Source: Pelobates cultripes (taxonomy: Eukaryota; Chordata; Amphibia; Anura; Pelobatidae). Taken from it: DNA of 64,000 nt. Of the stretch, positions 11,926 through 23,370 are shown piece by piece. The translations under genes were made by a program, and so were the position numbers. The stretch's first letter is position 1. Each line of letters opens with the position of its first letter. The stretch is taken from positions 272,385,126 to 272,449,125 of the forward strand of contig OW240913.1 in NCBI GenBank assembly GCA_933207985.1, read 5' to 3'. The notes beneath the pieces are model-generated. The model was given only the letters and a program-made list of their open reading frames with translations, made no database searches and had not been told where the DNA came from.

Positions 11926-12590
11926 TCACTGTCATACTTCCTGCCATACCAGACTGTGGTCATAGTCCCTTCCATACTAGACTGCGGTGATAGTCCCTTT
12001 CATACCAGACTGTAGACAAGATCCCTGCCATACCAGACTGCGGTCATAGTCCCTTCCATACCAAACTGTGGTCGTACTCCTTTCCATACCAGACTGTGGT
12101 CATGCTTCCTGCCATACCAGACTGTGGTCATAGTCCCTTTTGTACCAGACTGCAGACAAGCTCCCTGCCATACCAGACTGCGGTCATAGTCCCTTCCATA
12201 CCAGACTGTGGTCATGCTTCCTGCCATACCAGATTGCGGTCATACTTCCTGCCATACTAGACACCGGTCATACTCTCTGCCATACCAGACTGCAGCCATA
12301 GTTCCTTCCATACCAGACTGCGGACAACCTCGTTGCCATACCAGACTGAGGTCATACTCACTGCTATACCTGACTGCGGTAATTCTCCCTGCCATACCTG
12401 ACTGCGGTCATAGTTCCTTCCATACCAGACTGCGGTCATAGTCCGGTCATACTCACTGCCATACCAGACTGTGGTCATATTCACTGCTGTACCAGACTGC
12501 GGTCATACTCCTTGCCATACCAGACTGCGGTCATACTCCCTGCCATGCCAGATTACTGTCATACTCCCTGTTGTACCAGAATGGATTTTT
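11926..12590. repeat. 28-bp minisatellite, about 22 copies
   Basis: Tandem units of 28 bp such as CATACCAGACTGCGGTCATA followed by GTCCCTTC or CTCCCTGC. About 22-23 units lie head to tail with point differences and one longer unit near 12430. Some multi-unit patterns repeat: a run with '...gacaagctccctgc', '...tcatagtcccttc', '...tcatgcttcctgc' appears more than once, suggesting higher-order duplication. All long ORFs here are translations of the repeat. Confidence 0.92.
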
Positions 12591-12975
12591 TAAATTTAAT
12601 TTTTACTACTCTTCACATGTTCTTGTTTTGTGTAAACATAATTAAGCATGGGAACTTAGAAGGGATGTAGGGTAACAAAACTTGTGTTAACTGGCTGATT
12701 ATAAATTAGCTACGGTAAAACTGACTTTGCACACTGTGCAAATGCTCTTGCTGCTCTAACAGTGTGGCATGTCCCCTTAATTCTACATTTACTATATCCA
12801 CCTTTTCATTATCCCAGACTGCATGCCAGAAGCTTATGCCTGCTGGTAAGAAGGGAAGGAAAGGAGTTGACAGGTGACTGTCTGGGGACATCAGAGAACT
12901 GTCCTCAGAAAGTGTAGAGCAAGCGCATCATTAGACTAATTTGTACCAATCTAAAGGTGTATGGGTTCTCTTAGT
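12591..12975. other. Unique spacer between minisatellite blocks
   Basis: Non-repetitive DNA separating the main 28-bp array from two outlying units. No gene seen. Confidence 0.5.
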
Positions 12976-13022
12976 CGCTTGCCATACCAGATTGCTGTCA
13001 TACCCTGCCATACCAGATTGCT
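12976..13022. repeat. Two outlying units of the 28-bp minisatellite
   Basis: 'ccataccagattgctgtcat' occurs twice here with the same core as the array ending at 12590, about 390 bp away. The array was probably longer and was split, or a short segment was copied. Confidence 0.8.
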
Positions 13023-13544
13023 GTGGGCAGTCAGTTTCACATATCAAACCTAGTAATGAGCAAAAAAATAAAATAAAAAATAAAATAAACTTTTGACTAC
13101 CTAAAAGTTAATGTTTAAGTCACTGGAACTAATACAGGTTTAGTCATGACTTGCATCACTTATTGGTAAATTGTTTCCCAAAAACAGGTTAGCACCTTTT
13201 TGCCTTCTGTAATTTTCCCTACAAATCACCTACAACTGGCCCATCAGCTGAATTTTTAGATGAATACAGAAAACAATTGCACTTGATTGCACAAGTAAAA
13301 ATATGAATAATTTTAAAACATATGCATCATTTAAAAAAAAAAAATTCAGGAACAAAAAGAGAAACGCAGTTATTTTGATCTAAAATTTGAAACCTAATTC
13401 AGAACCCACAGCAAGTCACCCCTAGCATCGAAGAAGAATCTTCATGGTCTAAATTACTGTGTGTTTTGTTTATTCTCCTGAATTCACAATTTCACTGCAA
13501 AAAACACTAAACAACAATTTAATTCACAACAAATCAGCATTATA
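13023..13544. other. No gene recognised
   Basis: AT-rich with A-rich runs (about 13060-13085 and 13330-13343). No feature. Confidence 0.5.
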
Positions 13545-14287
13545 CAGTATACCAGGGGTAGGCAACCATTTAGTAGTATTATGCGAAAGCAAGATTTTGA
13601 AGTTTCTTGGCGTGTTGATCATATTTTTTAAATGTTTGTATGTTGTAGAGTTGTATTTGTGCGTATATGGTCTGTTATATTTTATATATATGTTCATGAG
13701 TAGTATTGTGTATGATACCTTTGAATGTGGGCTGTGTATGGAGGCTGCTTGTGGAATTTTGTATACGAATGATATGTCACATTGCATGTTTGTTGGTGTG
13801 TGTATTTGTGGGGTGGCTTCCAGTATTGCATGTGAGAGGCTGCTTGTGGGGTTGTGTGTGTATGTGGATTGTCAATGTTGTTGTATTTATGGGGGCTATT
13901 TGTGTGTGGGTTGCTTGTATGTATGAGGGGAATTATTTGTATGAGGGGTGGTTTCTTCTCCAGCTCTGTGTATATCTAGCAGTGTGGGTTGCTTCAGTTT
14001 GGTCCAGTAGGAACCGGGCTGGCCAAGTACAGGTCAAGGGCAGGAGGTGCGATAGCTTTTGCAGGCTGCTCTACTCCACGGTGGATTCCTGTTTACAAGT
14101 ATGGGGAGGAAGTTATCTGAGATCACTTCCTCTAAGTACTGGAATGCGTAAATTGACGATTATTCTCACCAACTGCAACCACCGCTCAGTTTGCAATAGA
14201 AGATATCGGAAGTTCCTGTTTGTCTCTGGGAGCCTTGAGTGCCGTGCATGGTACACATGCCATAGGTTGCTGACCCCTGCACTATAG
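13545..14287. mobile_element. hAT-type MITE, copy 2
   Basis: The element runs 13553-14279, with ends CAGGGGTAGGCAACC and GGTTGCTGACCCCTG. It has the same interior as the element at 10866-11637, in the same orientation (shared 'gttcatgagtag', 'ggctgtgtatggaggctgcttgtgga'-type blocks). Flanks are cagtatac (13545-13552) and cactatag (14280-14287), a 6/8 match consistent with a decayed 8-bp duplication. It is more diverged than copy 1. No transposase. Confidence 0.8.
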
Positions 14288-14769
14288 CATGATTTGTCCA
14301 GAATTTCAATATGACTTTCTAATTTTAATACAAAGTTGTCAATCTGGAATAAAATCTACAAGTCAGTTATGTTTTCGCTGTGTGTATTATGGCCTATAAT
14401 AAAATGTAATGGATTTTACATTGAATTCCTGACTATTCACACATAAAGAAATATTTTGGTGTAAAGTTTGCAAATAAGTTGTCAACTCGAATCAACTACC
14501 TGTTTATTGAATAGATAGATCACATATTTGCCCCATTCCATTTTAATCATGGATTCCTTTGAGTCTGTGTTTGCGGTGTACAACAGCTTTGAAACACAAT
14601 TTAGGAAAAGATGCAAAGCCAGTGAACCACTCATGGACATCTGTTTCATTGTTAATGCAAATCATCAGCATGAGGTCAGTTACTGGCTTGCTATTGAGAC
14701 TTGCAAAGAAAAAAACTAAGAAAGAGTAGAATCATTCCCGTCAGGGTTTTTGTAGTAAAACTGTCCTTT

Positions 14770-15055
14770 CAGAGAAAATGCAGTGTTTACGTTACAGCCT
14801 AGGTTTAACTCTACTGGCCACCCCTCAGATGGCTGCTAGAGGTGCTTCCCGGGGCAGTACTGCACAGTGAGCAGCATTGACATTCAGTGTCTCCACTCTC
14901 TGCATGCAGACACTGAACTTTCCTCATAGATATGCATTGATTCAATGCATTTCTATCAGTAGATGCTGACTGGCCAGGGCTGTGTTTGACTAGTGCTGGC
15001 TCTGCCCCTGACCTGCCTCCTTGACAGTCTCAGACAATCATATGTGAAAGCATTG
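14770..15055. mobile_element. MITE fragment, same family as the one at 58915-59362
   Basis: 'cagagaaaatgcagtgtttac', 'gatggctgctagaggtgcttcc' and 'atgcattgattcaatgcatttctat' match the interior of the MITE inserted in the Ngaro hydrolase. The terminal repeats are not preserved. Confidence 0.65.
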
Positions 15056-15067
15056 TAATTGACTCAG

Positions 15068-16200
15068 AACAACTATCCTGAAACCAGCCTAGTCATTACC
15101 TAGCGAGGTAAATATCCAGACACCGGATTAGTCATTACCTAGCGAGGTAAATATCCAGACACTGACAGCTGGCCTAGTCATCACCTAGCTAGGTAAATAT
15201 CCAGACACTGGCATAGTTATTGCCTAGCAAGGTGAATATCCAGACACCGGCCTAGTCATTACCTAGCAAGGTGAATATCCAGACACGGGCCTAGTCATTA
15301 CCTAGCGAGGTAAATATCCAGACACGGCCTAGTCATTACCTACCAAGGTGAATATCCAGACACGGGCCTAGTCATTACCTAGCAAGGTGAATATCCAGAC
15401 ACCGGCCTAGTCATTACCTAGCAAGGTGAAGATCCAGACACGGGCCTACTCATTACCTAGTGGGATAAATATCCAGACACCGGCCTAGTCATTACCTAGC
15501 AAGGTGAATATCCAGACACCGGCCTAGTCATTACCTAGCGAGATAAATATCCAGACACCAGCCTAGTCATTACCTACTAAGGTGAATATCCAGACACCGG
15601 CCTAGTCATTACCTAGCGAGATAAATATCAAGACACCGGCCTAGTCATTACCTAGCGAGGTAAATATCCAGACACGGGCCTAGTCATTACCTAGCAAGGT
15701 GAATATCTAGACACCGGCCTAGTCATTACCTAGCGAGATAAATATCCAGACACAGGCCTAGTCATTACCTAGCAAGGTGAATATCCAGACACCGGCCTAG
15801 TCATGGTCTAGCTAAGTAAATATCCATGCACTGACCTAGTCATTACCTACCAAAGCAAATATTCATGCACCTGCGTAGACATGCCCTAGCAAAGCAAGTA
15901 TCCAGTTAACAACCTCACAATTACCAAAAAAAGCAAGTATCAAGCACTACTTGGTTATTACCTTCCAAAGTTTATATGCATGCACCAGCCTATTCCCTAC
16001 TCAGCAACAAAAAGACAAATATCCACGTACTGGACTATTCATAAGCTAGCAATGTAAAACTTCATGAATCAGCTTCGTAGATACCTGCCACCACGAATAC
16101 ACAAATACCCATGCACCAGCCTAGGCAGTGCCTAGCAACAGAAAACTCCATACATTGCCTAGTCATTACCAAGCAATTCAAAACATCCATGTACCAGCCT
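15068..16200. repeat. 39-bp minisatellite, about 20 good copies plus a decayed tail
   Basis: Unit: GGCCTAGTCATTACCTAGC followed by (a/g)aggt(a/g)aatatccagacacc. It is tandem from about 15077 to 15830. Variants alternate between 'gcgaggtaaatatcc' and 'gcaaggtgaatatcc', in places as strict AB AB alternation, implying an expansion unit larger than 39 bp. From about 15830 to 16200 the units become progressively degenerate ('tagtcattacctaccaaagcaaatattc'). Confidence 0.92.
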
Positions 16201-16703
16201 AATCCCAGTGGATGAAATAGTCCTGTTATAGAATAAACCAACATCAGGAACGCTTACTAATGCTCTCTTGTGAATATTATGTTTCAGATTATATGCACAT
16301 CTGTATTATCATGAGCAATGATCATATGACTTATCTCATGCAGCTGGATGTAACTATATTACCTAGCCGCTGCCTGCATTGTGGGGTGTCCAAGTTGAAC
16401 AATCACGTTGTCGCTGTATTTTTCTAATGAAGGAGACCTGAGAGATTTCTAATTTTATTTTGATGGTCCATTACCATATATCACTGCCTGAATATTCTAC
16501 ACGCTGCCCGTGGGTGTGCTATAAGTTCTTCCGCAGCATATAAAGAGAACAGTAAAGGGAAATTGCAGAATCAAAAGGAGACTGGGTTTGAGACTTAAAT
16601 TATTTTATCTGTCTCTCAATAAAAACCTGCAGATAAAATTCACCTTGATTATCTGTGACAGTTCGTTACTGTTATATAATTTCCTGATCCGTCTTGGCAA
16701 TCT
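16201..16703. other. No gene recognised
   Basis: Non-coding DNA between the minisatellite and a MITE fragment. Confidence 0.5.
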
Positions 16704-16920
16704 TTAAAGGAACACTACTGTGTCAGGAAAACAAATATTTATATAGTCAGGAGGTGGCTCTTTAGGTGACTGTCCCCCTCCGATCTCTGTCAAAAGGTGT
16801 ATTTACTTACCTTTTGTCCCACACTACACTGCTCTTGCTATGGCTGCCCACCCCGGCTCACTCCCCATGGCTAAGATACTGTCCGACTTAGCCATGGAGG
16901 CTGAGCTGGATGGGGGAAGC
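16704..16920. mobile_element. TTAA-type MITE, left half only
   Basis: Begins TTAAAGGAACACTACTGTGT at a TTAA (16704-16707) and continues with 'caggaaaacaaatattt', 'gtgactgtccccctcc' and a palindromic 'ccatggctaa...ttagccatgg'. The right terminal repeat is not seen. The ORF starting at about 16840 lies in this element and is not a gene. Confidence 0.6.
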
Positions 16921-19900
16921 CAGGACATAACAGTGAATGAGATGCAGTTATGTAAATGCTATTCTCGTAAGCACATTTTAGGCCAATTTAAAAACGTTCT
17001 GCAACTTAGCTATTTTTTCAGTTTGGCTATTTAGGCATATAGGGGATCTCCTACAGGATCTGAGTATGTGATGTCTGGTGCAATTAATTTATTACAGTCA
17101 CAAGTATCTTCTGGGGCTCATACAAATATAAATCCAATTAAGTGGAACTGTAATTTTTTTCTTGCCAATTGAAGTGCCACATCTCAATATCCTGGCTCTG
17201 CCATTTTGTTCTCCTCTGCCCTTTTGTGGGTTTCTTTTGACTGATGGGTTGTGGGTAAATTACCTTGAAACCAGAACCTTGCCAAAGATTTCTCTCTACA
17301 TAAGAAAAGGTGCTGTGGGTGAAGGAAGCAGTGATTTAGCTATTGCATTATTACAATTTTGGTATGCACTTTTACTTTGAATAAAGCGATGGAGAATCTC
17401 ATTTAGCTTTGCCTTGGAGTCCTCTGACTATGCTACTTTATATTTATTCTTTGTAAGAAAATAAAAATACCCCAAAAGAAATAAGTTATAAAAAAAAAAA
17501 AACATGCACATTGACATTTCAGCTTTAAAAAAAACAATCAGGAATGAGCTCTGTATGGCATCAGGGAATCAGTATCATAATCTCAGGCAAATACTATGCA
17601 GATCTTATGCAGATCGTTATTATTTAAAGCGATACATTCATAACTAATTATAAGGCAACAATAAAATAAATGTAAATGTCACAATAATAAGAGTTACTGT
17701 TGAAACAGCTGTTTGTTAATGACCATAAATGTATCCTGTCAAATCAGGGCACAAGGGTACCTTGTAAATTCTCCTTCAAACCAATTTAGCGAACAAACAC
17801 CTGAGTTATCAAAAATGACTACACTTAAGGGGGTGGTGCACACTAAACAGGAAGGGAATTCCTGCAATAATTACAAATGTTTACACCTATGTATCCAAGC
17901 TAATTACTATTTGAGGAAATTAATAATTCAGAATGTTCTTTAATTAATGTAGGTGGTGTACTTGAGCTATGGTAGTATATGCCTTTAATTTCTGCTGATT
18001 TTAGACAAAAACCAAGCATTATAGAAGATAAAATCCACAGCTGAGGTGGTGTGGCCACTTCATCTGGCAATAAACTATATTGATTTCTGCTAATTCCAGA
18101 TATGCTGTAGCTATTGTTTTAATGATAGAAGCAGTGAGCTATATAGATAGCTGATCCAGAGAAATGTGATAAAGGTCAGGGCAAGGCAAAACAGTATTTT
18201 ATGTTTCCGAATTGAAATTTAATATAGAGAAACTATGCAGAATCATGTACTTTTTGTACACAGTGTTGTATTGTATCAAATTTTAAACTGCTACAACTGT
18301 CATGTGTTTTACAGCAGTGATAACAAAAAATGCAACATATTATCTGCTATTACAAAACAGAAACGTATTAAATTTCCAAACAGATCACTCTTGAACTTAA
18401 AAGTATTTAAACATAAAAAAGCACCATGCAGTCTAAAAGCAGGTTGTGTGAAAGGTGTAATAGGCCCTGATAGCAGATTTTTAGACATAACTGGGTCTAA
18501 ACTGAAGAGCTGACAACGAGTTTGCAAATCTTAGCCAAAAATAGTAAATTGGCCAATAGGCGAGTTGGAAAAGTTTTCACCAAGTCGTGATTTGTAGGCT
18601 GCGTATTACCACATGCTGGGTCAGTTGCAGGCAACCTTTAGCACTCCACATGTCCTGGACTACATCTCCAGTATTATGGCTGAAAGAGCACTATTGGACA
18701 TCTGCTGAAGGTTGTGCTAGGTATTTGTGAATGTGTATAACATATACCCTGCTGTCAATGGATTTCACAAACTGTCACTTGGTACCAGCTTCTCAAATCT
18801 GGGTACTTTAAATGAATAACTATAAGGCAGGGGGGATTACAACAGGGCATGGCCAGATGTTAGTTAAATCTGCACTTAAGAAAAGGCAAGAAGACTCCAG
18901 CAAACATACAGCTGACACTGTGTTGCTCACACACAAGCAACGCCACATATTAACCTCTTCTCTGCCAAGGCAAACTATGTCTGGGTTAAACAGGTCCTGA
19001 TGCCAAGTGCAATGGCCTTTTTATTGCTGTGAGGAGCGGGGAAAGAGGAGGGGTGGCCTACACACCAGCCTTTTTTCTTCTGTTAGCAGAGTGAGGCAAT
19101 TCAATCCTATGTGGTTTGAAACATGAGTAGGTCACTGTACACCATGATAAAATTCCCTAATCCCTGGGCCAAATTTCCCTGAGGGGGGCCTCCTCCTACC
19201 CCTTCACTTTCCAAGCTGACTTTTCCATTCCCACTCTCGTGTTTCCCTGTCCCTCATTGCTTTCATTTCCCCTACCTTAAAGCCTTGATACCCGATCTGT
19301 TGCCAGTGCTCCGATTACAGTTTTTACAGCTTAGACCATCTATTGCTGTATACATTCCTTTCTTTCTGTTCTGCAGTGATTACTTACCAAGGCTCATTTT
19401 ACAGCAATCCAGATGAAAGCTGTTCAGATGAAGGGAAACATAGCCAGGCTGTTTGAACATTACAGATATGAAACTACACAAGAGCACATTGTGTGCCACT
19501 TGACATTTTGTAGCAAACTCACTCCTTTTACACTGTATCCAGTATGCTGTTACTGTATTCTGAAACCCATGGAAATATATATATATGGCATGTATAGATT
19601 GTGCAAGGCTGGGAAACTGATGGCCTCCAGCTGCTGCTCTTTGACTGCAACTCTTGTCATCCAGTGCTGCAGTACAGGTACCTGATGATGATGAGAATTG
19701 CAGTCAAACAGTAGCTGTAGATTAGTAGTTGAAAAAATCAGAAGTTTACACAGTTTTATGGGTCAATGCTTTGAGAGAAAGTATGGCCTGAAGTTCTAGA
19801 AGTGGAGCAATCACCATGGCAACCAAGGAAATTGTAACTGATTTATGCACACTTGAGATTTTGCTCACAATGACCATCATACAATAAGGTTGCCTGAGAG

Positions 19901-21809
19901 TGATGGAGGTTGTGATGCAAACTAAGCTGGAGGTAAGACAGGTTCACAGCAATAATAAAATGTCGAAATAAATTAAGTCCTTTAAATTAACTGATCTCAA
20001 GAAAGGTAAGTGTACTTCAGCAGAAGGCTTACAGGATTTTCATCATGACCTCCTCCTTTTCTAGTCAATTACTACTGTAGGTCACAGTACTGTTAGTGAC
20101 CAGTAACAGTACACTACAAATAGCAGACTCTCAGATCCACTGTTAATTTACCCCTCAATGCCAAAGCACCAGTTTAAAAAAAATGGTTGTGATTTCCCCC
20201 TTCACAATGTTGTTTTTGTTTCTTCCCCACCAGTTCAGACAAACATCTGCTATGAAGAACAACTATCTCCCAAACCACTAAGACTGCCTGCAGCCAAAAT
20301 AAATAAAACTAACTCTTAGGATCCAGCACAGTCAGCCTTTATACCCAGCCAGGATAACATTTCACATGTTTTGATTAAAATTAGCTAATTTGTAATTCTA
20401 GAACCTATGTTAAAAGCTGCAATCCATATAGATCACATTAAGCGATGGCTTGAAGCAGCCAATGACAATGTGATAGATTTGGGCAGCTCCCTGGAAACCT
20501 ACAGAGCTATAATTAACCATTTCAATTAATACACACAGAATCCTAGCATGGGGAGAGATCCAGAGACCCCTTCTGTGGTTCTACGATAGACTGGTACCAG
20601 GAAATTATCAACACTATGCAATATTACTGACTTTACACAAATCATCATCACATTTAGGGGATGCTGAGATTTTTTTTTGTTAATTTTTGTGGGTTTCTTA
20701 CTTTCTGGAAGCCATTCACAATGATTGGTCCACTGTCTTAAAACAGGAAATACATTGAAATCTAAAATGTTGAGCACCACATTTAAAATTAACAAGCAAC
20801 CTGCATAGCAAGCCTGTCCTGATTTAATGAGCATACACAAACAACCCTATTTTGACATTACCCCAGGCTTGCATGTGTCATAAATTAGCATTTTTGCAGG
20901 ACCGTAAACCCTTTGGTTGTCTAGGACATCCCCAATATATCAAATCACCAATGGTCTATAAAATGCACAAAGAGCAGAATGGGCGCATACATGTGTTGTA
21001 GCATCCTTTAAAACACAATAACCACCTTTATGATAATTAATTGGGAGTTAAAACATTTTATGATGCCCATATAATTGTTTAGAATTACACAGTTATCATA
21101 AGGTTTTAGAATCAGACCTGAATGATATACAAGACAAGACTTTATTTATTTTTAACTCTTCATTAACCCATTACCTGCACAGACAGGGACACCTTCCTAG
21201 GGCTATAGATCATCATCTGACAGTAATACAGTCCATAAAATAAAGGATGGTCGATTTCTTTAGAAATAGTTTTTATAATATTTTACAAATAAAAGTACAG
21301 GGAAAATTGCAATTGGAAGGGATATAAAAGATAAAAAGGGGAACTCTTTCTAAGGTATTTCATTCAAACAGAACATGCAACTGTATCAATATGCAGTAAG
21401 CCAGCGCTCAGGTAAGTAGTAACAATGATTATTTCCCACTCAGAGAGCTGCTTCCAATCCAGGGATGTCTGCTCTGCCTATAGGTGAGTCTGTAAGCTGA
21501 CAGATGGATAGGTCCAGCATTGCTGTCAGTGGTAGAGTAGCATGGAGCACACTGTCTTTTCTATATATACATATAAAATCAGAGCAGGTCACTTCTCCAG
21601 ACAGTGAATTGATCAGTGTTTGCAGCCCAGGAGGCGGGGCTGAATATTAAGGGCATTCTATACCAAATGACAAGCACTTCTAGATTTGGGGATCATTTCA
21701 TTTCCAATGCCAAATGCAGAGGGCAATACAACCCCCCTCCTCCATCCTCCCCTCTTCACCCACCACCACCACTACCAATAGTACCACTTCCCAAACATGC
21801 AGTCCTTAC
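16921..21809 (-). other. Presumed SOBP intron 1, proximal part
   Basis: Follows the SOBP exon 1 donor on the minus strand. I find no second coding exon. Two short MITE pieces of the 'actacaactccca' hairpin type lie at about 18648-18720 and 19595-19740; the latter is a pair of inverted arms, gactgcaactcttgtcatc and gatgagaattgcagtc. A short TA run lies near 19578. The rest is unremarkable AT-rich sequence. Presumably all of 1-21809 is intron. Confidence 0.55.
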
Positions 21810-21812
21810 CTT
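21804..21812 (-). promoter_or_regulatory. Splice donor of SOBP exon 1
   Basis: On the minus strand the exon ends ATG AAG and continues GTAAGGACT, a strong match to the AAG|GTAAGG donor consensus. The junction falls between codons (phase 0). Confidence 0.85.
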
Positions 21813-21905
21813 CATCTCCTCATTAATCTCCCTTTTCACAGGGTGAGCAGGTTTTCTGCTTCTTTTATTTTCAGGAGGTCTCCCTTCTTTCTCCATTTCT
21901 GCCAT
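21810..21905 (-). CDS. SOBP: SOBP (sine oculis-binding protein homolog), first coding exon
   Basis: The minus strand from the ATG at 21905-21903 encodes 32 residues starting [18 protein letters not shown] and ending REINEEMK. This matches what I know of the vertebrate SOBP N-terminus with no evident difference. The exon ends at a canonical GTAAGG donor in phase 0. SOBP is a nuclear protein with two FCS-type zinc fingers, linked to the SIX1 network. It is required for inner-ear patterning in mouse (the Jackson circler mutant) and associated with a human intellectual-disability syndrome. The zinc fingers and the rest of the protein are encoded by later exons beyond position 1. Upstream sequence is GC-rich and promoter-like. 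This exon is the only host coding sequence I can support in the window. It is partial: only the first exon is present. Confidence 0.9.
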
Positions 21906-23175
21906 GTTTAGTCTAGTTTGGTCTGATGAAATGGCTGCTGGAATTAAAGTATGTTGAGGGGAGTGTGTGTACGTGTGTGTGTGGGGGGCGGAAGGGAAGG
22001 AAAGTGAAGTGACTGTTCCCCCCCTCTATTTAGAGGTGAAAGACGTCAGGGATTGTGTGAGAAGGGAGATCAGCACAGAGGGTTGGGGATGCCAGGCTGC
22101 TGGGTTGAGGTTGCTCTGCTGTCAGGTCAGCCATCTTCTGCCTCTGACTCTTCCTGCATGAGAGCCCAGCTTGCTGCTTGTTGCTTTGTGCTAGGTGTGT
22201 GACTGTGTGTAGTGTGTGTGGTGCTGCCAGGCTGTGTGTATGTTTGTGTGACTGTACGTGAGGGAGAGGGAGGAGAGAGAGAGAAAGCTCCTTGTGTGGA
22301 GCAGCAGAGGGGGGTTAGTCCCTCCCAGTCTTGGAGAGAAGAGGAGGAGCCGGCTGCCAAAATCTTTTCCTCTACCCCCTCCTACTCCGACTGATCCGGA
22401 GGATGTGTCTTCCCTGTGCTGGACACATCTGGGAGAGAGGAGACCCGTTATAGTCTGCCATAGATAATGGTGCCAACTCCCTGATCACTGAGATCCTCCT
22501 TGCACCTGCAAAAACCTCACCTCTCTCCTATCTCAGAGGGCTGGACTGAGGAGGTCCTGTTCTGAGATGAAGGAGAAGAAGACAAGGACTATATGGCTAT
22601 ATAGTAAGAGTATTCAGAGCTTGTATTGGAAATGTCCATACACACAGTGCATGCAGGGACAGTCACACAAAGAGATTGCTAGCTCCAGGTATTGTGACTT
22701 GCAGCCTATAAATGGAGCCAGCCCAGATATCATTCGCATATCCCAAACACCTCCAAAAGGATGCCTGGCATGTGGCTGGGGTCAGGGAGGGCTGTGTACA
22801 GTAAAGTCCATCCCCCAGGATAGCACTGACAGGTGTACAGTATGCAGCCCAGGTCAGTCCTGTATGCGTTATGCTAGGGGTCCCCACTCCCCAGCTCCCT
22901 CCAGCTGGTAATGCCCCTCTCACGGTGAGACTGGAGCTGGGCAGGTTACAGTGAGCCTCTCTGACGCCTCCTCCCTCCCCCCTCTCCCTCCCCGGCTCCG
23001 TGTGTGACAGCTGGATGGAGAGGTGGGAGTGATGAGAGACGTGCCCAGCATACCAATCGCCCCCGGTCACACTGCCACTCATCATTATAATCATAAAGCT
23101 GGGTCCGGTACAAAAAGGAGGAGAATGGGGGATGGGGCGAGCGAGAGCCTTATCTCTGTCACCGTAGCAGAGCAT
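21906..23175 (-). promoter_or_regulatory. SOBP 5' leader and promoter region
   Basis: Markedly richer in G+C and C-rich tracts than the flanks, directly upstream of the SOBP start codon. It contains TG/CA microsatellite stretches at about 21963-21985 and 22195-22260, purine-rich 'gggagagggaggagagagagag' sequence at about 22261-22285, and C/T-rich stretches at about 22965-22995. No obvious TATA box, consistent with a dispersed developmental promoter. The minus-strand 170-codon open frame at 22663-23175 lies here and has no domain signature. The transcription start cannot be placed from sequence alone. Confidence 0.6.
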
Positions 23176-23274
23176 CTGCCGTAGACCATCACACCTATTG
23201 TGCAGTCACACCATTAACACTGCTTCAGGTTTCTGTCAACTATCCTCAAAACAGGAAGGGTCTAAAGGGAAGGT

Positions 23275-23370
23275 CTGCAGCTGTTGTGAAACTACAACTC
23301 CCAACATGCGTTGTCAGCCAGGCTGAGAGTGCATGGTAGGAGTTGCAGTTCGACAACAGCTGGGCAGGAG
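23275..23370. repeat. Short hairpin MITE ('actacaactccca' type)
   Basis: CAGCTGTTGTGAAACTACAA at 23278 and its complement-like GAGTTGCAGTTCGACAACAGCTG at about 23340-23362 form an imperfect hairpin. This is a dispersed repeat widespread in vertebrates. Half-copies occur at about 18650, 19600 and 24830. Confidence 0.65.

Noticed and set aside
12000..12484. Tyr/Trp/Gly-rich open frames on both strands
   Set aside because: Translations of the 28-bp minisatellite. The unit is not a multiple of three, and both strands are equally open.
11926..12590. 28-bp direct repeats resembling a CRISPR array
   Set aside because: Units are contiguous with no unique spacers, variants are spread along the unit, and the context is a vertebrate intron. 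It is a minisatellite.
15068..15830. 39-bp repeats resembling CRISPR repeats or an origin iteron array
   Set aside because: No spacers; simple head-to-tail minisatellite with decay at one side.
1..21809. Further SOBP exons in the intron region
   Set aside because: I looked for the zinc-finger-encoding part and found nothing convincing. A spliced alignment would be decisive.
22567..22911. 114-codon plus-strand ORF opposite the SOBP leader
   Set aside because: No recognisable domain or splice context; likely chance.
22663..23175. 170-codon minus-strand ORF upstream of SOBP
   Set aside because: No domain, compositionally driven by the GC-rich region. At most an upstream ORF in a leader.
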